A stretch of DNA of 64,000 nt, taken from positions 1 to 64,000 of the forward strand of contig NZ_BOOO01000003.1 of assembly GCF_016863275.1 (NCBI RefSeq), in the 5' to 3' direction. The notes below the pieces were generated by a model. It was given only the letters and a program-made list of their open reading frames with translations. It had not been told where the DNA came from and made no database searches. Source of the stretch: Planotetraspora mira. GTDB taxonomy: Bacteria > Actinomycetota > Actinomycetes > Streptosporangiales > Streptosporangiaceae. How positions within the stretch are numbered: the first letter of the stretch is position 1; each line of letters begins with the position of its first letter. The translations under genes and the position numbers were made by a program. This document shows positions 1-8,201 of this stretch, piece after piece.

Positions 1-194
1 ATAATGCATAAGCTCTTGGCACAAAAGCAGTTAATTGTCGGAATTGGTCGAGTCGCCCGTATCGGCGTCCAGGCAGCGGCTCAGCAACGGCCATGCGGGG
101 GCTGCGCGGCGGCCACGCACCGGTCACTCGCGGCTCGGTCGTTGCAGGCATCGACCGCTGCTACGGTTTCGGATGGCGGAGGGAGGCAGCGACG

Positions 195-3100
195 GTGCTG
201 GTGGTCCACGGAACATGGATCGGCGGCAGGCTGGCGCTCTGGGCGGAGGACACATCGGGCGGGACAGCACCCGCCAAGACCCCCAAGCCGTCATCCCTCA
301 ATACGCAGCCACCCGAGACACCGCCCCTCAACGCGCAGTCTCCCACGCCGCCCCTCAAGGCTCAGTCCCCCAAGACAGCGCCACACGCAACACAGGCACG
401 GCAGGCTGAGACCGTCGAACCACCGGCCAGCACCTCACGTACGGCCGCGCGTGCACATCCCTTCGCCGCCGCCGCGGACGGGCTTTTCACCGAGCTGCCG
501 CTCTGGGGTGACGTCACGGCGGCGGTGTGCGCCAAAGCGACCACCGCCGAGCTGACGATGCTGCTGCCGAGCTCCGCCAGGAGCCCGCTCCCCTCCCCCG
601 AGTCCGGCCTGAGCGTCGGCACCCGCCAGCCCAGGATCACCCCGTGGCGCGTGCCCGCGCTGCTGGTCGAGCCGGCCGCCGCGCTCGATCTGCTCGACGC
701 GGTCGACGAGATCGCCCAGCTTCCCGCCGCCGCGTACGAACCGGGCGAGTCGCTCGACGGCGCGCCGATTCCCGGCGCCTCGCTGCGCTACCTCGCGGTG
801 GTCGCCGCGAACGTCCGCGACATGGTCCGCCGCGGCCGGATCCTGCCGCAGCTCGTCACCGAGGGGGACGGCTACGCGGCACGCTGGCGGCCGGTGCTGA
901 CCGGGGCCGACGGGGTGCGCTTCAGGGAACTGGCGGCCGCGATGCCTCCGGTCTGCCGGGCCGCCGGCGACGAGTGGCCCTCCGCCCATGTGCTCGGCGA
1001 GGCCTTCGCCGGGCTCGCCGACTCCGCCGTACGGCAGGCCCTTCCCGAGCGCCTCCTCGGGGGGCATCGCCCGGGGACGCGAAGCCCGCTGGCGGACCGC
1101 TGGATCGTCGCGCTCACCGGCGACGACGCCGCCCTGCCCGGCGTGACCGCACTCCAGGCCGAGCAACTGTCCCGGCCACTCCAGGCGTGGCTGAACCAGG
1201 CCCAGCGGGCGGACGGCCCCTTCCGCGTGTGCTTCCGGCTCACGGAACCGGCAGAGCCCCTGACCGAACCCCCCACAACCGAACCGCCCGCGACAGAACC
1301 GCCCGCGACCGAGGACGGCGGACCCTGGCAGGTCGAGTTCGCCCTCCAGGGCTCGGACGACCCGAGCCTTTACCTGCCCGCCGAGCTCCTATGGGCGGGC
1401 GAGACCGTACCGGGCCTCGTCGGACGCCCCGAGGAGACGCTGCTCGCGGGCCTCGGCAGGGCCGCCCGCCTCTATCCCAAGATCGACGAGGCCCTCGGCG
1501 GAACGCGCCCGTCAGGGGTCCTGCTCGACATGGCGGGCGCCTTCTACTTCCTCCGCCACGCCGCTCCCCTCCTCCAGGCGGCGGGATTCGGTGTCCAGCT
1601 GCCCGCCTGGGCCGGGAAGTCGCGCCTGGGCCTCAAGATGACCACCAGGTCTCAGCGATCCGGGCCAGGGGCGGCCTCGGATCAGGGCTTCGGCCTCCAC
1701 CAGCTCGTGGACTTCCGGGTCGATCTGGCCATCGGCGACGAGACGATCACCGAGGAGCAGCTCGCCGAGCTCGCCCGGCTGAAGGTGCCGCTGGTCCGTG
1801 TGAGAGGGCGCTGGGTCGAGCTCGACGACCGCCAGCTAGGCGCCGCCCTCAGAGCGGTCGAGCGGCGCCGTTCCGGCGAGATGACGGTCGCGGAGGTGAT
1901 CCGGGAGGTCGTCCACGGGGGCGAGGACGACCTGCCCATGGTCGTGGACGCCGACGGCCTGCTCGGCGATCTGCTGTCCGGCGAGGCCGACCGCCGCCTG
2001 ACCCCGGTCGCCACCCCCGCGGACTTCCACGGCAGCCTGCGTCCCTACCAGGAACGCGGCCTGTCCTGGCTCGCCTTCATGTCCGGCGTCGGGCTCGGGG
2101 CGGTCCTCGCCGACGACATGGGGCTCGGCAAGACCGCCCAGACGCTGTCCCTGCTGCTGGAGGAGCGGGCCGGCGGCGCCGAGCCCGAGCCGACGCTGTT
2201 GGTCTGCCCGATGTCCCTGCTGAGCAACTGGCAGAAGGAGGCGGCGAGGTTCGCCCCCTCCCTCGAGGTCTACCTCCACCACGGCTCGTCCCGGTCGCGC
2301 GAGGAGGAGCTAGCCGAGCGGGTCGGCCGGGCCGATCTGGTCCTGACGACGTACGGCACGGCGCTGCGTGACCGGGGGATGCTCGCCGGGCTCACCTGGG
2401 GCAGGATCGTCTGCGACGAGGCCCAGGCCATCAAGAACAGCGCCGCCAGGCAGGCCCAGGCCGTACGGTCCCTGCCCGCAAGGACGCGGCTGGCGCTGAC
2501 CGGAACGCCGGTCGAGAACCACCTGGCGGAGCTCTGGTCGATCATGGAGTTCTGCAACCCGGGCCTGCTCGGGTCGGCCGCGGCGTTCCGGAGCCGCTAC
2601 CAGGAGCCGATCGAACGGCATGGCGACGAGGCCGCGACGGCCGCCCTCCGGCGGGCCACCGGGCCGTTCGTGTTGCGCCGTCTCAAGACCGACAAGACGA
2701 TCATCTCCGACCTGCCGGACAAGCTCGAGATGAAGATCTGGTGCACGCTCACGCCCGAGCAGGCGACCCTCTACCAGGCGGTCGTCGAGGACATGATGGG
2801 CAAGATCACCGGCTCCGAGGGAATCGAGCGCCGGGGGAACGTCCTGGCCACGATGACCAAGCTCAAACAGGTCTGCAACCATCCCGCCCACCTGCTCAAG
2901 GACGGATCCCGGCTGGCCGGCCGTTCGGGAAAGCTCGCCCGGCTGGAGGAGCTGGCCGAGGAGATCGTCGCCGAAGGCGACAAGGCCCTGGTCTTCACCC
3001 AGTACGCCGAGTTCGGCACGCTGCTCCAGCCGTACCTGGCGGCGCATCTGGACCGGCCGGTGCTCTGGCTGCACGGCGGGCTGCCGAAGGGGCGGCGCGA

Positions 3101-3461
3101 CGCGCTCGTCGAGCGGTTCCAGGAGGACGACGAGCCCATGGTCTTCCTGCTGTCGCTCAAGGCGGCGGGCACCGGGCTGAACCTGACCGCGGCCAACCAC
3201 GTCGTCCATGTCGACCGCTGGTGGAACCCCGCCGTGGAGGACCAGGCCACCGACCGGGCGTTCCGCATCGGGCAGACCAAGAACGTCCAGGTCAGGAAGT
3301 TCATCTGCGTGGGAACGCTGGAGGAGCGGATCGACGAGATGATCGAGCGCAAGAAGGCCCTGGCCGAGAGCGTCGTCGGCGCGGGCGAGGACTGGATCGC
3401 GAACCTGTCGACCGAGGAGCTGCGGGAGCTGTTCCGCCTGTCCCCGGAGGCGGTGAGCTGA
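195..3461 (+). CDS. SNF2-family DEAD/DEAH-box helicase (bacterial HepA/RapA-like)
   Basis: Predicted ATP-dependent DNA translocase of about 1088 residues. The SNF2 core shows motif I (DDMGLGKT, near residue 640), a DEAQ box (near 740), TGTPVEN (near 770) and the C-terminal helicase motifs ending in WNPAVEDQATDRAFRIGQ (near 1010-1028). The long N-terminal half fits the SNF2-associated bacterial domain. I chose the GTG at 195, which follows a strong GGAGGGAGG and gives the usual VLVVHG start, over the longer reading from 93. The N-terminal region (residues about 25-75) and residues 357-371 are proline-rich low-complexity insertions. The stop overlaps the next start by one base, so the SWIM protein is co-translated and is a likely partner. 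Role in transcription recycling or DNA repair is inferred only. Confidence 0.93.
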   Translation: MLVVHGTWIGGRLALWAEDTSGGTAPAKTPKPSSLNTQPPETPPLNAQSPTPPLKAQSPKTAPHATQARQAETVEPPASTSRTAARAHPFAAAADGLFTELPLWGDVTAAVCAKATTAELTMLLPSSARSPLPSPESGLSVGTRQPRITPWRVPALLVEPAAALDLLDAVDEIAQLPAAAYEPGESLDGAPIPGASLRYLAVVAANVRDMVRRGRILPQLVTEGDGYAARWRPVLTGADGVRFRELAAAMPPVCRAAGDEWPSAHVLGEAFAGLADSAVRQALPERLLGGHRPGTRSPLADRWIVALTGDDAALPGVTALQAEQLSRPLQAWLNQAQRADGPFRVCFRLTEPAEPLTEPPTTEPPATEPPATEDGGPWQVEFALQGSDDPSLYLPAELLWAGETVPGLVGRPEETLLAGLGRAARLYPKIDEALGGTRPSGVLLDMAGAFYFLRHAAPLLQAAGFGVQLPAWAGKSRLGLKMTTRSQRSGPGAASDQGFGLHQLVDFRVDLAIGDETITEEQLAELARLKVPLVRVRGRWVELDDRQLGAALRAVERRRSGEMTVAEVIREVVHGGEDDLPMVVDADGLLGDLLSGEADRRLTPVATPADFHGSLRPYQERGLSWLAFMSGVGLGAVLADDMGLGKTAQTLSLLLEERAGGAEPEPTLLVCPMSLLSNWQKEAARFAPSLEVYLHHGSSRSREEELAERVGRADLVLTTYGTALRDRGMLAGLTWGRIVCDEAQAIKNSAARQAQAVRSLPARTRLALTGTPVENHLAELWSIMEFCNPGLLGSAAAFRSRYQEPIERHGDEAATAALRRATGPFVLRRLKTDKTIISDLPDKLEMKIWCTLTPEQATLYQAVVEDMMGKITGSEGIERRGNVLATMTKLKQVCNHPAHLLKDGSRLAGRSGKLARLEELAEEIVAEGDKALVFTQYAEFGTLLQPYLAAHLDRPVLWLHGGLPKGRRDALVERFQEDDEPMVFLLSLKAAGTGLNLTAANHVVHVDRWWNPAVEDQATDRAFRIGQTKNVQVRKFICVGTLEERIDEMIERKKALAESVVGAGEDWIANLSTEELRELFRLSPEAVS
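1263..1307 (+). repeat. In-frame 15-bp repeat (TEPPA units)
   Basis: Three 15-base units encode TEPPT, TEPPA and TEPPA inside the helicase gene, between the N-terminal domain and the following conserved segment. The unit length keeps the frame, so copy number could vary without breaking the gene. Confidence 0.75.
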
Positions 3462-4261
3462 TGGATTCGCCCGAGCAGGCACAGTCCGAGCAGCCGCAGG
3501 AGGGCCTGCGAGCCCGGTCCAGGCGCGGGACCATGGGCGAGCGTTGGTGGTCGCGGCGGTTCATCGACATCCTGGAGACCATCTGCGACAAGGGGCGGCT
3601 CAGCCGGGGGCGCTCCTACGCACGGTCCGGCCGGGTGCTCGAACTCGGCATCGCGCCGGGCCACGTCGGAGCGCGCGTGCAGGGGTCGCGGCCCGTGCCG
3701 TACGACGTGGACGTCCGGATCACGGCCTACGGGGACGGCGAGTGGGAGGTCCTGACCGAGGCCCTCGCCTCACGCGCGCTGTACCGGGCCAAACTGCTCG
3801 CCGGGGAGATGCCGCCGGAGATCGAGGACGTGTTCGGCGACTGCGGCATGCCGCTGTTCCCGGACGAGCGGGGCCTGGAGATGGAGTGCTCCTGCCCGGA
3901 CTGGGGCTTCCCCTGCAAGCACCTGTCGGCGGTGCTCTATCTGCTCGCCGAGCGGTTCGACGACGACCCGTTCCTGGTGCTGGCCTGGCGCGGCATGCCG
4001 AAGGAGTCGCTGCTCGACGACCTCAGGGAGGTCACGGACGACGTGCCGTTCGCCGAGCGGCTGAGCGCCTTCTACGAGCCCGGCACCTCGCTGGCCCGGT
4101 TGCGACACCAGCCGTCGCGGGCCTCCGCTCCCGCGGACATCCTGCTCCGCACGCTCGACCCGCCTCCGGTCAAGACGCGGCACATTCCCATCACCGACCT
4201 GCTGCGCCCGGCCTACCGGCGGCTCAGCGATCCACGAAGTCCCGGGGAACCATCACCCTGA
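3461..4261 (+). CDS. SWIM zinc-finger protein paired with the SNF2 helicase
   Basis: A 266-residue protein with a SWIM zinc-binding motif, CxC-x6-CxH (C143, C145, C152, H154; CSCPDWGFPCKH). SWIM domains bind DNA or proteins. The ATG at 3461 shares its A with the stop of the SNF2 gene, so the two are translationally coupled; the pair recurs in actinobacteria and probably acts as one complex on DNA. The C-terminal part is charged and has no motif I recognise. The 3' end overlaps the convergent lipid kinase gene by 38 bases. The target of the pair is unknown. Confidence 0.9.
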   Translation: MDSPEQAQSEQPQEGLRARSRRGTMGERWWSRRFIDILETICDKGRLSRGRSYARSGRVLELGIAPGHVGARVQGSRPVPYDVDVRITAYGDGEWEVLTEALASRALYRAKLLAGEMPPEIEDVFGDCGMPLFPDERGLEMECSCPDWGFPCKHLSAVLYLLAERFDDDPFLVLAWRGMPKESLLDDLREVTDDVPFAERLSAFYEPGTSLARLRHQPSRASAPADILLRTLDPPPVKTRHIPITDLLRPAYRRLSDPRSPGEPSP

Positions 4262-5153
4262 CGCCGTTCGGGATCGTCTTGATCACCAGGGGCGTGCGCA
4301 GCCGCACCTCGCCGTCGATGTCGGCGGCCATCGGCGGATCGGTCTCCACGAGGATCTCGCTGCCGGTGACGAACGGGCCGCCGGCGAGACTGCGCCACCG
4401 GCCGGTGGTGGCCCGCACGAGGGTCTCGCCGATCAGCCGCAGCCGCTTGCCTGACCCGAGCTGGTAGGCGACGAGCGTGCGGTTGTCGATCCCGGCGTCC
4501 CTGGCGATCTGCCAGCCGCCGTGGAAGCGGCCGTTGGCGATGTTGAGCTGGTGGGTGAGCAGTTCGTGCCGCCTGCCGTCCGCGGTGATGTAGGCGCGGA
4601 ACGGCTGGTGCCCGGGGAGGATCCGCATCGCGGTCAGCGGATAGGCGGACCGGCCCATGATGCGCTTGAGCCAGGGCCGGACGGTCCCGGCGACCTCGAC
4701 GGAGACGCCGAAGCTGGCGAGGTTCGCGAACGGCCGGTCGCCGCACAGGCCGAGGTCGATGTCGGCCACCTTGCCCTCGGTCAGGACGCGTACCGCTCCC
4801 GGGAGGTCGAGCGGCAGACCGAGGCTGCGGGCGAAGTTGTTGGTCGTGCCGAGAGGGAGGGCGCCCAGGGCGACGTCCCTGCCGGCCACGTGCCTGATCG
4901 TGCTGCTCAGCGTGCCGTCGCCACCGCCGGCGATCAGCAGGTCGGGATTGCCGGACAGCGCGCGCTCGACGATGTCACGGAGACGGGAGGGGTCCGTGAT
5001 CGGATGCACGCCGGTCAGCTGGAAGTTCGCGGCTTCGATGAGCCGTAAGACCTCGGCGTAGTGGCGCCGGCCTCTTCTGGACCTGGTGTTCACCACCAGT
5101 GCGGCCCGCCGGTGCTCGTGGATGGCCGCCGTGTGGTCCGCCTTGCTCCGCAT
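4224..5153 (-). CDS. Diacylglycerol kinase family lipid kinase
   Basis: A 309-residue protein of the DAGK-catalytic (DgkB/YegS/sphingosine kinase) family, which phosphorylates a lipid hydroxyl group with ATP. Visible motifs are GGGDGT (residues 76-81) for nucleotide binding and GTTNNFA (102-108) with the usual downstream lipid-kinase body. I prefer the ATG at 5153 over the GTG at 5159, because a TACGAT -10 box ends 6 bases before 5153 and there is no Shine-Dalgarno sequence, so the mRNA should be leaderless. Codon 36 is TTA (5046-5048), rare in such genomes and a possible sign of bldA-type tRNA control. The gene converges on the SWIM gene with a 38-base overlap. The lipid substrate cannot be told from sequence. 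Confidence 0.9.
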   Translation of the reverse strand: MRSKADHTAAIHEHRRAALVVNTRSRRGRRHYAEVLRLIEAANFQLTGVHPITDPSRLRDIVERALSGNPDLLIAGGGDGTLSSTIRHVAGRDVALGALPLGTTNNFARSLGLPLDLPGAVRVLTEGKVADIDLGLCGDRPFANLASFGVSVEVAGTVRPWLKRIMGRSAYPLTAMRILPGHQPFRAYITADGRRHELLTHQLNIANGRFHGGWQIARDAGIDNRTLVAYQLGSGKRLRLIGETLVRATTGRWRSLAGGPFVTGSEILVETDPPMAADIDGEVRLRTPLVIKTIPNGVRVMVPRDFVDR

Positions 5154-5165
5154 GATCACATCGTA
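5153..5165 (-). promoter_or_regulatory. Leaderless -10 promoter element of the lipid kinase
   Basis: TACGAT (5160-5165, minus strand) followed by six bases and ATG at 5153. No Shine-Dalgarno sequence is present. The geometry matches leaderless actinobacterial transcripts. Confidence 0.5.
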
Positions 5166-5193
5166 GGCAGATTCGGAGGGTGCCGCACAGGGA

Positions 5194-5225
5194 GCGTGCC
5201 CGGCGGCGAGGGCCGCCGGGCACGC
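5194..5225 (-). terminator. GC-rich hairpin terminator after the M6 protease
   Basis: A perfect 14-bp stem (5194-5207 pairs with 5212-5225) with a GAGG loop. It lies 45 bases after the protease stop and before the lipid kinase promoter. There is no U tract, as is common for actinobacterial hairpin terminators. Confidence 0.7.
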
Positions 5226-5252
5226 GTGACGCTGGTGCTTCTGTTCTCGGAC

Positions 5253-5280
5253 CTGTTACTTCTTCGCTGTTACTTCTTCG
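5253..5280 (-). repeat. 14-bp tandem duplication spanning the protease stop codon
   Basis: Two perfect, adjacent copies of a 14-base sequence (5253-5266 and 5267-5280). The first copy met by the ribosome contains the TAA stop of the M6 protease; the second lies just after it and repeats the same TAA. Confidence 0.8.
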
Positions 5281-8017
5281 GCGGCGTGACCTGGACGATC
5301 GCACCGAGGTCGGCGGGCAGCGGGCTGACCAGCTTGATCTGGACGCCGAGCTGCTTGCCCTCGTCACCGGGGTTTCCGGAGCCGAGGATGCTGCCGATGT
5401 CCGCGCCGTAGTAGTCCGTCGCCGGAGACCCGTCGGGGTTGACGACCCGGGTGGTGTACGGCTGGTTGTCCTTGGACGGCACGACCGTGGAGGCGTCGCG
5501 CATCCGGTAGAACAGCGAGCCGTCCCGCACCTCGATGCCGGGGTACCAGCCCTTGGCGTCGGTGAACGTCTTCACCGCGGGCAGCTTGCCGTACGAGGTG
5601 CAGTACTGCGTGAACGGCGCGCCCTCGATGCACTCCTTGAACGGGTAGGTCCCGTCGAAGTTGAACGCCGCGTTGGAGGACTGCGGCCGCGAGGGCAGGT
5701 TCTTCAGCGCGGACGTGTCGATCGTGGCCGCCGCGCCGGTACGGCGGAGCGGCTCGAAGTGCGAGTCCACGAGGAGCAGCTCACCCTTCGGTCCCACCGA
5801 CGGCAGGTCGAAGGAGGAGTCCACCACGTTGTTGTTCGCACGGGACGCGTCGCGGTACCAGACCAGCAGGCCGGGCGCGTTGTACTTGATCTTCTCGACC
5901 TTCCAGGCGCCGTCGCGCTGGTAGGTGGTGTCGTAGGCGTACGACAGGCCCTTGTCGAAGCCGTCGAGGTTCCGCCACTCCGCCAGGTAGTACTGGGCGG
6001 ATTCGAGCTGGCCGGAGTGGATCACGAACCCGGCGCCCGTGGAGTCGGTGAAGGTGCCCGTGGTGGCGGTCCACCCGTTGGCACCGCCCTCGACGTCGTC
6101 GCTCCACACCGTCGCCGCGCCGTTGGTGAGCGAGAAGTCGTCGTTGAACCAGCCGCGCTCCTCGGCCGCCGCGTCCGTGGCGTAGCGCAGGCGGACCTGC
6201 ACGGTCTTGCCGGCGTACGGGGCGAGGTCGGCGTAGAGCTGGGTCCAGCCGCCGCTCTCACCGGTGATGCCGTACTTCTTGCCGCCGTAGTCGACCAGGC
6301 GGTGGTTCGGGTCGGTGTAGTCGTCGCCGGTGGAGGCGAGGGTGCCGTCCTGGTGGTAGACCTTCTGCTCCGTCCAGGTCGTGCCGCCGTCGGCGGAGAC
6401 CTCGAAGAAGCCGTAGTCCCAGTCCTGCTCGATGCCGTAGTCGGTCCACCAGCGGAACTTCTCGTCGGTGCCGGCGGGCACGCTCAGCGTGCGGGTCAGG
6501 CGGGTGTCCGCCCAGCTCTGGTCACTGTTGGACCACCACAGGTTCGACCCGCTGTGCGGGGTGGACATGACGACGTGCTTGTCCGGGAGGTTGATCCGCA
6601 GACCGTCCTCTGTGCCCTTCGGCGTCCGGGAGGTCTGGCCGACCACCTGGAGGCTCGTCTTGTCACCCGGGTTGATGATCTTCGGGTTGGCCCAGCCGAG
6701 CACCCACTTGTCCCAGATGCCCATGTGCGTCGGCAGCGACTGGAAGATCGGCCCGGAGTGCGAGCCGCTGGACATGAGGTCCCAGAAGTCGATGTCGGAG
6801 TCGCCCGTGCCCGAGGTGTCGTAGAGGTCGGGCAGGCCCAGGTCGTGGCCGTACTCGTGGGCGAACACGCCGACGCCCGCGTCCTCCGGCTGGAGGATGT
6901 AGTTGGAGATCTTCACGCTCGTGCCGGGCACGGTGTAGCCGCCGGTCACGTCGCTGGAGTGCGCCCAGAGGGAGAACGTGCCCTCGGCGCCGCCGCCGCC
7001 GGACTTGTCCTCACCGGCGTGGATGAGCACCAGGTGGTCGATCACGCCGTCGGGCTCGTCGAAGTTGCCGTCACCGTCGGCGTCGGAGACGTCTTCCTTG
7101 TCGTAGTCCGCCCAGTTGAACGACGGGTTCTGCGCGGCCAGCGCGTTCACCGCGTCGATGGGGAGCTGGGCGGCTCCGCGCGGGTTGTCGGGGTGGCCGG
7201 CCATGTCCTGCGGGAAGGTGCCGCACTGGCCCGCGCCGTACCAGGCCTCGGAGTGCGGGACCTTGATCCAGCCGACCGCCTGGCCGGTGACCGTGTAGGC
7301 GCCCTTCGACAGCTCCTCGTACATGTTCTTCATCGTGGAGCCGGCGATGTCGATGCCCTTCTTGCCGTCCCTGGGGTCGGTCAAGTCGGGGCGGACCCGC
7401 TTGGTGATCCCCTTGGACGTGTAGAGCATGTCGTTGTAGTGGGCCGTGTTGAAGTCGGAGACCCACATCGAGTTGTTGTCCTTGCCGCCGCCGGCCGCGG
7501 TGGCAGGGTTCTCGATCTTGTTGTGCAACGGCCCGTTGAGCTTGGTGCCCGCGGGCTCGGTCACACAGTCGTTGACGTCGTCGATCGTCTTCGGATGCGA
7601 CCATCCGGAGAAGTCGTCGTTCGCCTTGTCGTTGAACTCGACGAGCAGCGTGAGGAGTTCGGCCTTCTTGGTCGTCTTCGCCTTCTTGTAGATGAAGTCG
7701 AAGGGGTTCTTCCCGGTCCGCAGCGCCTGCTTCTCGTGCTTGGCCAGCACGCGCGCGGCCACCGGGTTGCCCATGGCGAACTTGTGGTCGATCTCCGTCG
7801 CCGTCTGGCCGGTCCGCTTGGCGGTCTTGGACGGCACCCTCTCGTCGATCGTGGTGACGTCGCCCTGTACGCGCGGAGGCGCGTAGTTGATGTAGTGATC
7901 CTTGGCCGACGGCTGGTACGAGGCGGTGGACTGGGCCGCTCCGGTGGTGGCAAGGCCCGCGGCCGCAAGCCCCAGCGCAGGAACGATGGCGGCTAAGCGC
8001 CGAAATCTCTTGGACAA
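5270..8017 (-). CDS. Secreted M6-family metalloprotease (immune inhibitor A type)
   Basis: A zinc endopeptidase of about 915 residues, exported and likely extracellular. The N-terminus has a signal peptide: basic KRFRR, a hydrophobic AAIVPALGLAAAGLATTG stretch and an AxA-like end. The zinc motif HEYGHDLGLPD sits near residue 385, followed by WDLMSSG, both typical of M6 immune inhibitor A proteases; a putative calcium-binding DADGDGNFDEPDG stretch precedes it. The C-terminal half fits the MAM-like and beta-sandwich modules of this family. The start is TTG at 8017 (or 8020), 6 (or 3) bases after GAAAGGG; the upstream ATG at 8125 would bury the signal peptide. A TTA codon (7994-7996) lies in the signal sequence. 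A TTGACA promoter lies upstream. Confidence 0.92.
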   Translation of the reverse strand: MSKRFRRLAAIVPALGLAAAGLATTGAAQSTASYQPSAKDHYINYAPPRVQGDVTTIDERVPSKTAKRTGQTATEIDHKFAMGNPVAARVLAKHEKQALRTGKNPFDFIYKKAKTTKKAELLTLLVEFNDKANDDFSGWSHPKTIDDVNDCVTEPAGTKLNGPLHNKIENPATAAGGGKDNNSMWVSDFNTAHYNDMLYTSKGITKRVRPDLTDPRDGKKGIDIAGSTMKNMYEELSKGAYTVTGQAVGWIKVPHSEAWYGAGQCGTFPQDMAGHPDNPRGAAQLPIDAVNALAAQNPSFNWADYDKEDVSDADGDGNFDEPDGVIDHLVLIHAGEDKSGGGGAEGTFSLWAHSSDVTGGYTVPGTSVKISNYILQPEDAGVGVFAHEYGHDLGLPDLYDTSGTGDSDIDFWDLMSSGSHSGPIFQSLPTHMGIWDKWVLGWANPKIINPGDKTSLQVVGQTSRTPKGTEDGLRINLPDKHVVMSTPHSGSNLWWSNSDQSWADTRLTRTLSVPAGTDEKFRWWTDYGIEQDWDYGFFEVSADGGTTWTEQKVYHQDGTLASTGDDYTDPNHRLVDYGGKKYGITGESGGWTQLYADLAPYAGKTVQVRLRYATDAAAEERGWFNDDFSLTNGAATVWSDDVEGGANGWTATTGTFTDSTGAGFVIHSGQLESAQYYLAEWRNLDGFDKGLSYAYDTTYQRDGAWKVEKIKYNAPGLLVWYRDASRANNNVVDSSFDLPSVGPKGELLLVDSHFEPLRRTGAAATIDTSALKNLPSRPQSSNAAFNFDGTYPFKECIEGAPFTQYCTSYGKLPAVKTFTDAKGWYPGIEVRDGSLFYRMRDASTVVPSKDNQPYTTRVVNPDGSPATDYYGADIGSILGSGNPGDEGKQLGVQIKLVSPLPADLGAIVQVTPPKK

Positions 8018-8107
8018 CAAGATCCCTTTCCCGCCCGGGGTTCTCCGGACGCCGTTCAGGGCACGCCGGATAGGCGCACTGGACGGACCATAAAGAGAAG
8101 GTAAATA

Positions 8108-8138
8108 AGGGTAAAGAGCCTTCACCGAAGGTTGTCAA
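8108..8138 (-). promoter_or_regulatory. Putative promoter of the M6 protease
   Basis: Minus strand: a perfect -35 TTGACA (8133-8138) and TACCCT (8108-8113) as -10, spaced 19 bases. A small inverted repeat (CCTTC/GAAGG) sits in the spacer and could be an operator. This predicts a leader of about 80 bases with a Shine-Dalgarno sequence. The wide spacing lowers confidence. Confidence 0.4.
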
Positions 8139-8188
8139 ACCGTGATCTTTCGCGAAATGCGCGTTACCGCCGTTTTGCGGACCGGCCG

Positions 8189-8201
8189 TACAGTCCAGAT
8201 G
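8189..8201 (+). promoter_or_regulatory. Leaderless -10 element of the FAD-linked oxidase
   Basis: TACAGT (8189-8194) followed by six bases and the GTG start at 8201; no Shine-Dalgarno sequence. It supports the downstream start over the longer reading from 8132. Confidence 0.5.

Noticed and set aside
1-194. A short gene before the SNF2 helicase
   Set aside because: Frames starting at 4 or 35 overlap the helicase in wrong frames and show no domain or ribosome site; I see only upstream noncoding sequence.
5180-7996. 938-codon open frame opposite the M6 protease
   Set aside because: Antisense shadow of a real gene; composition is valine/arginine/glycine-rich with no domain, and the protease strand has signal peptide and zinc motif.
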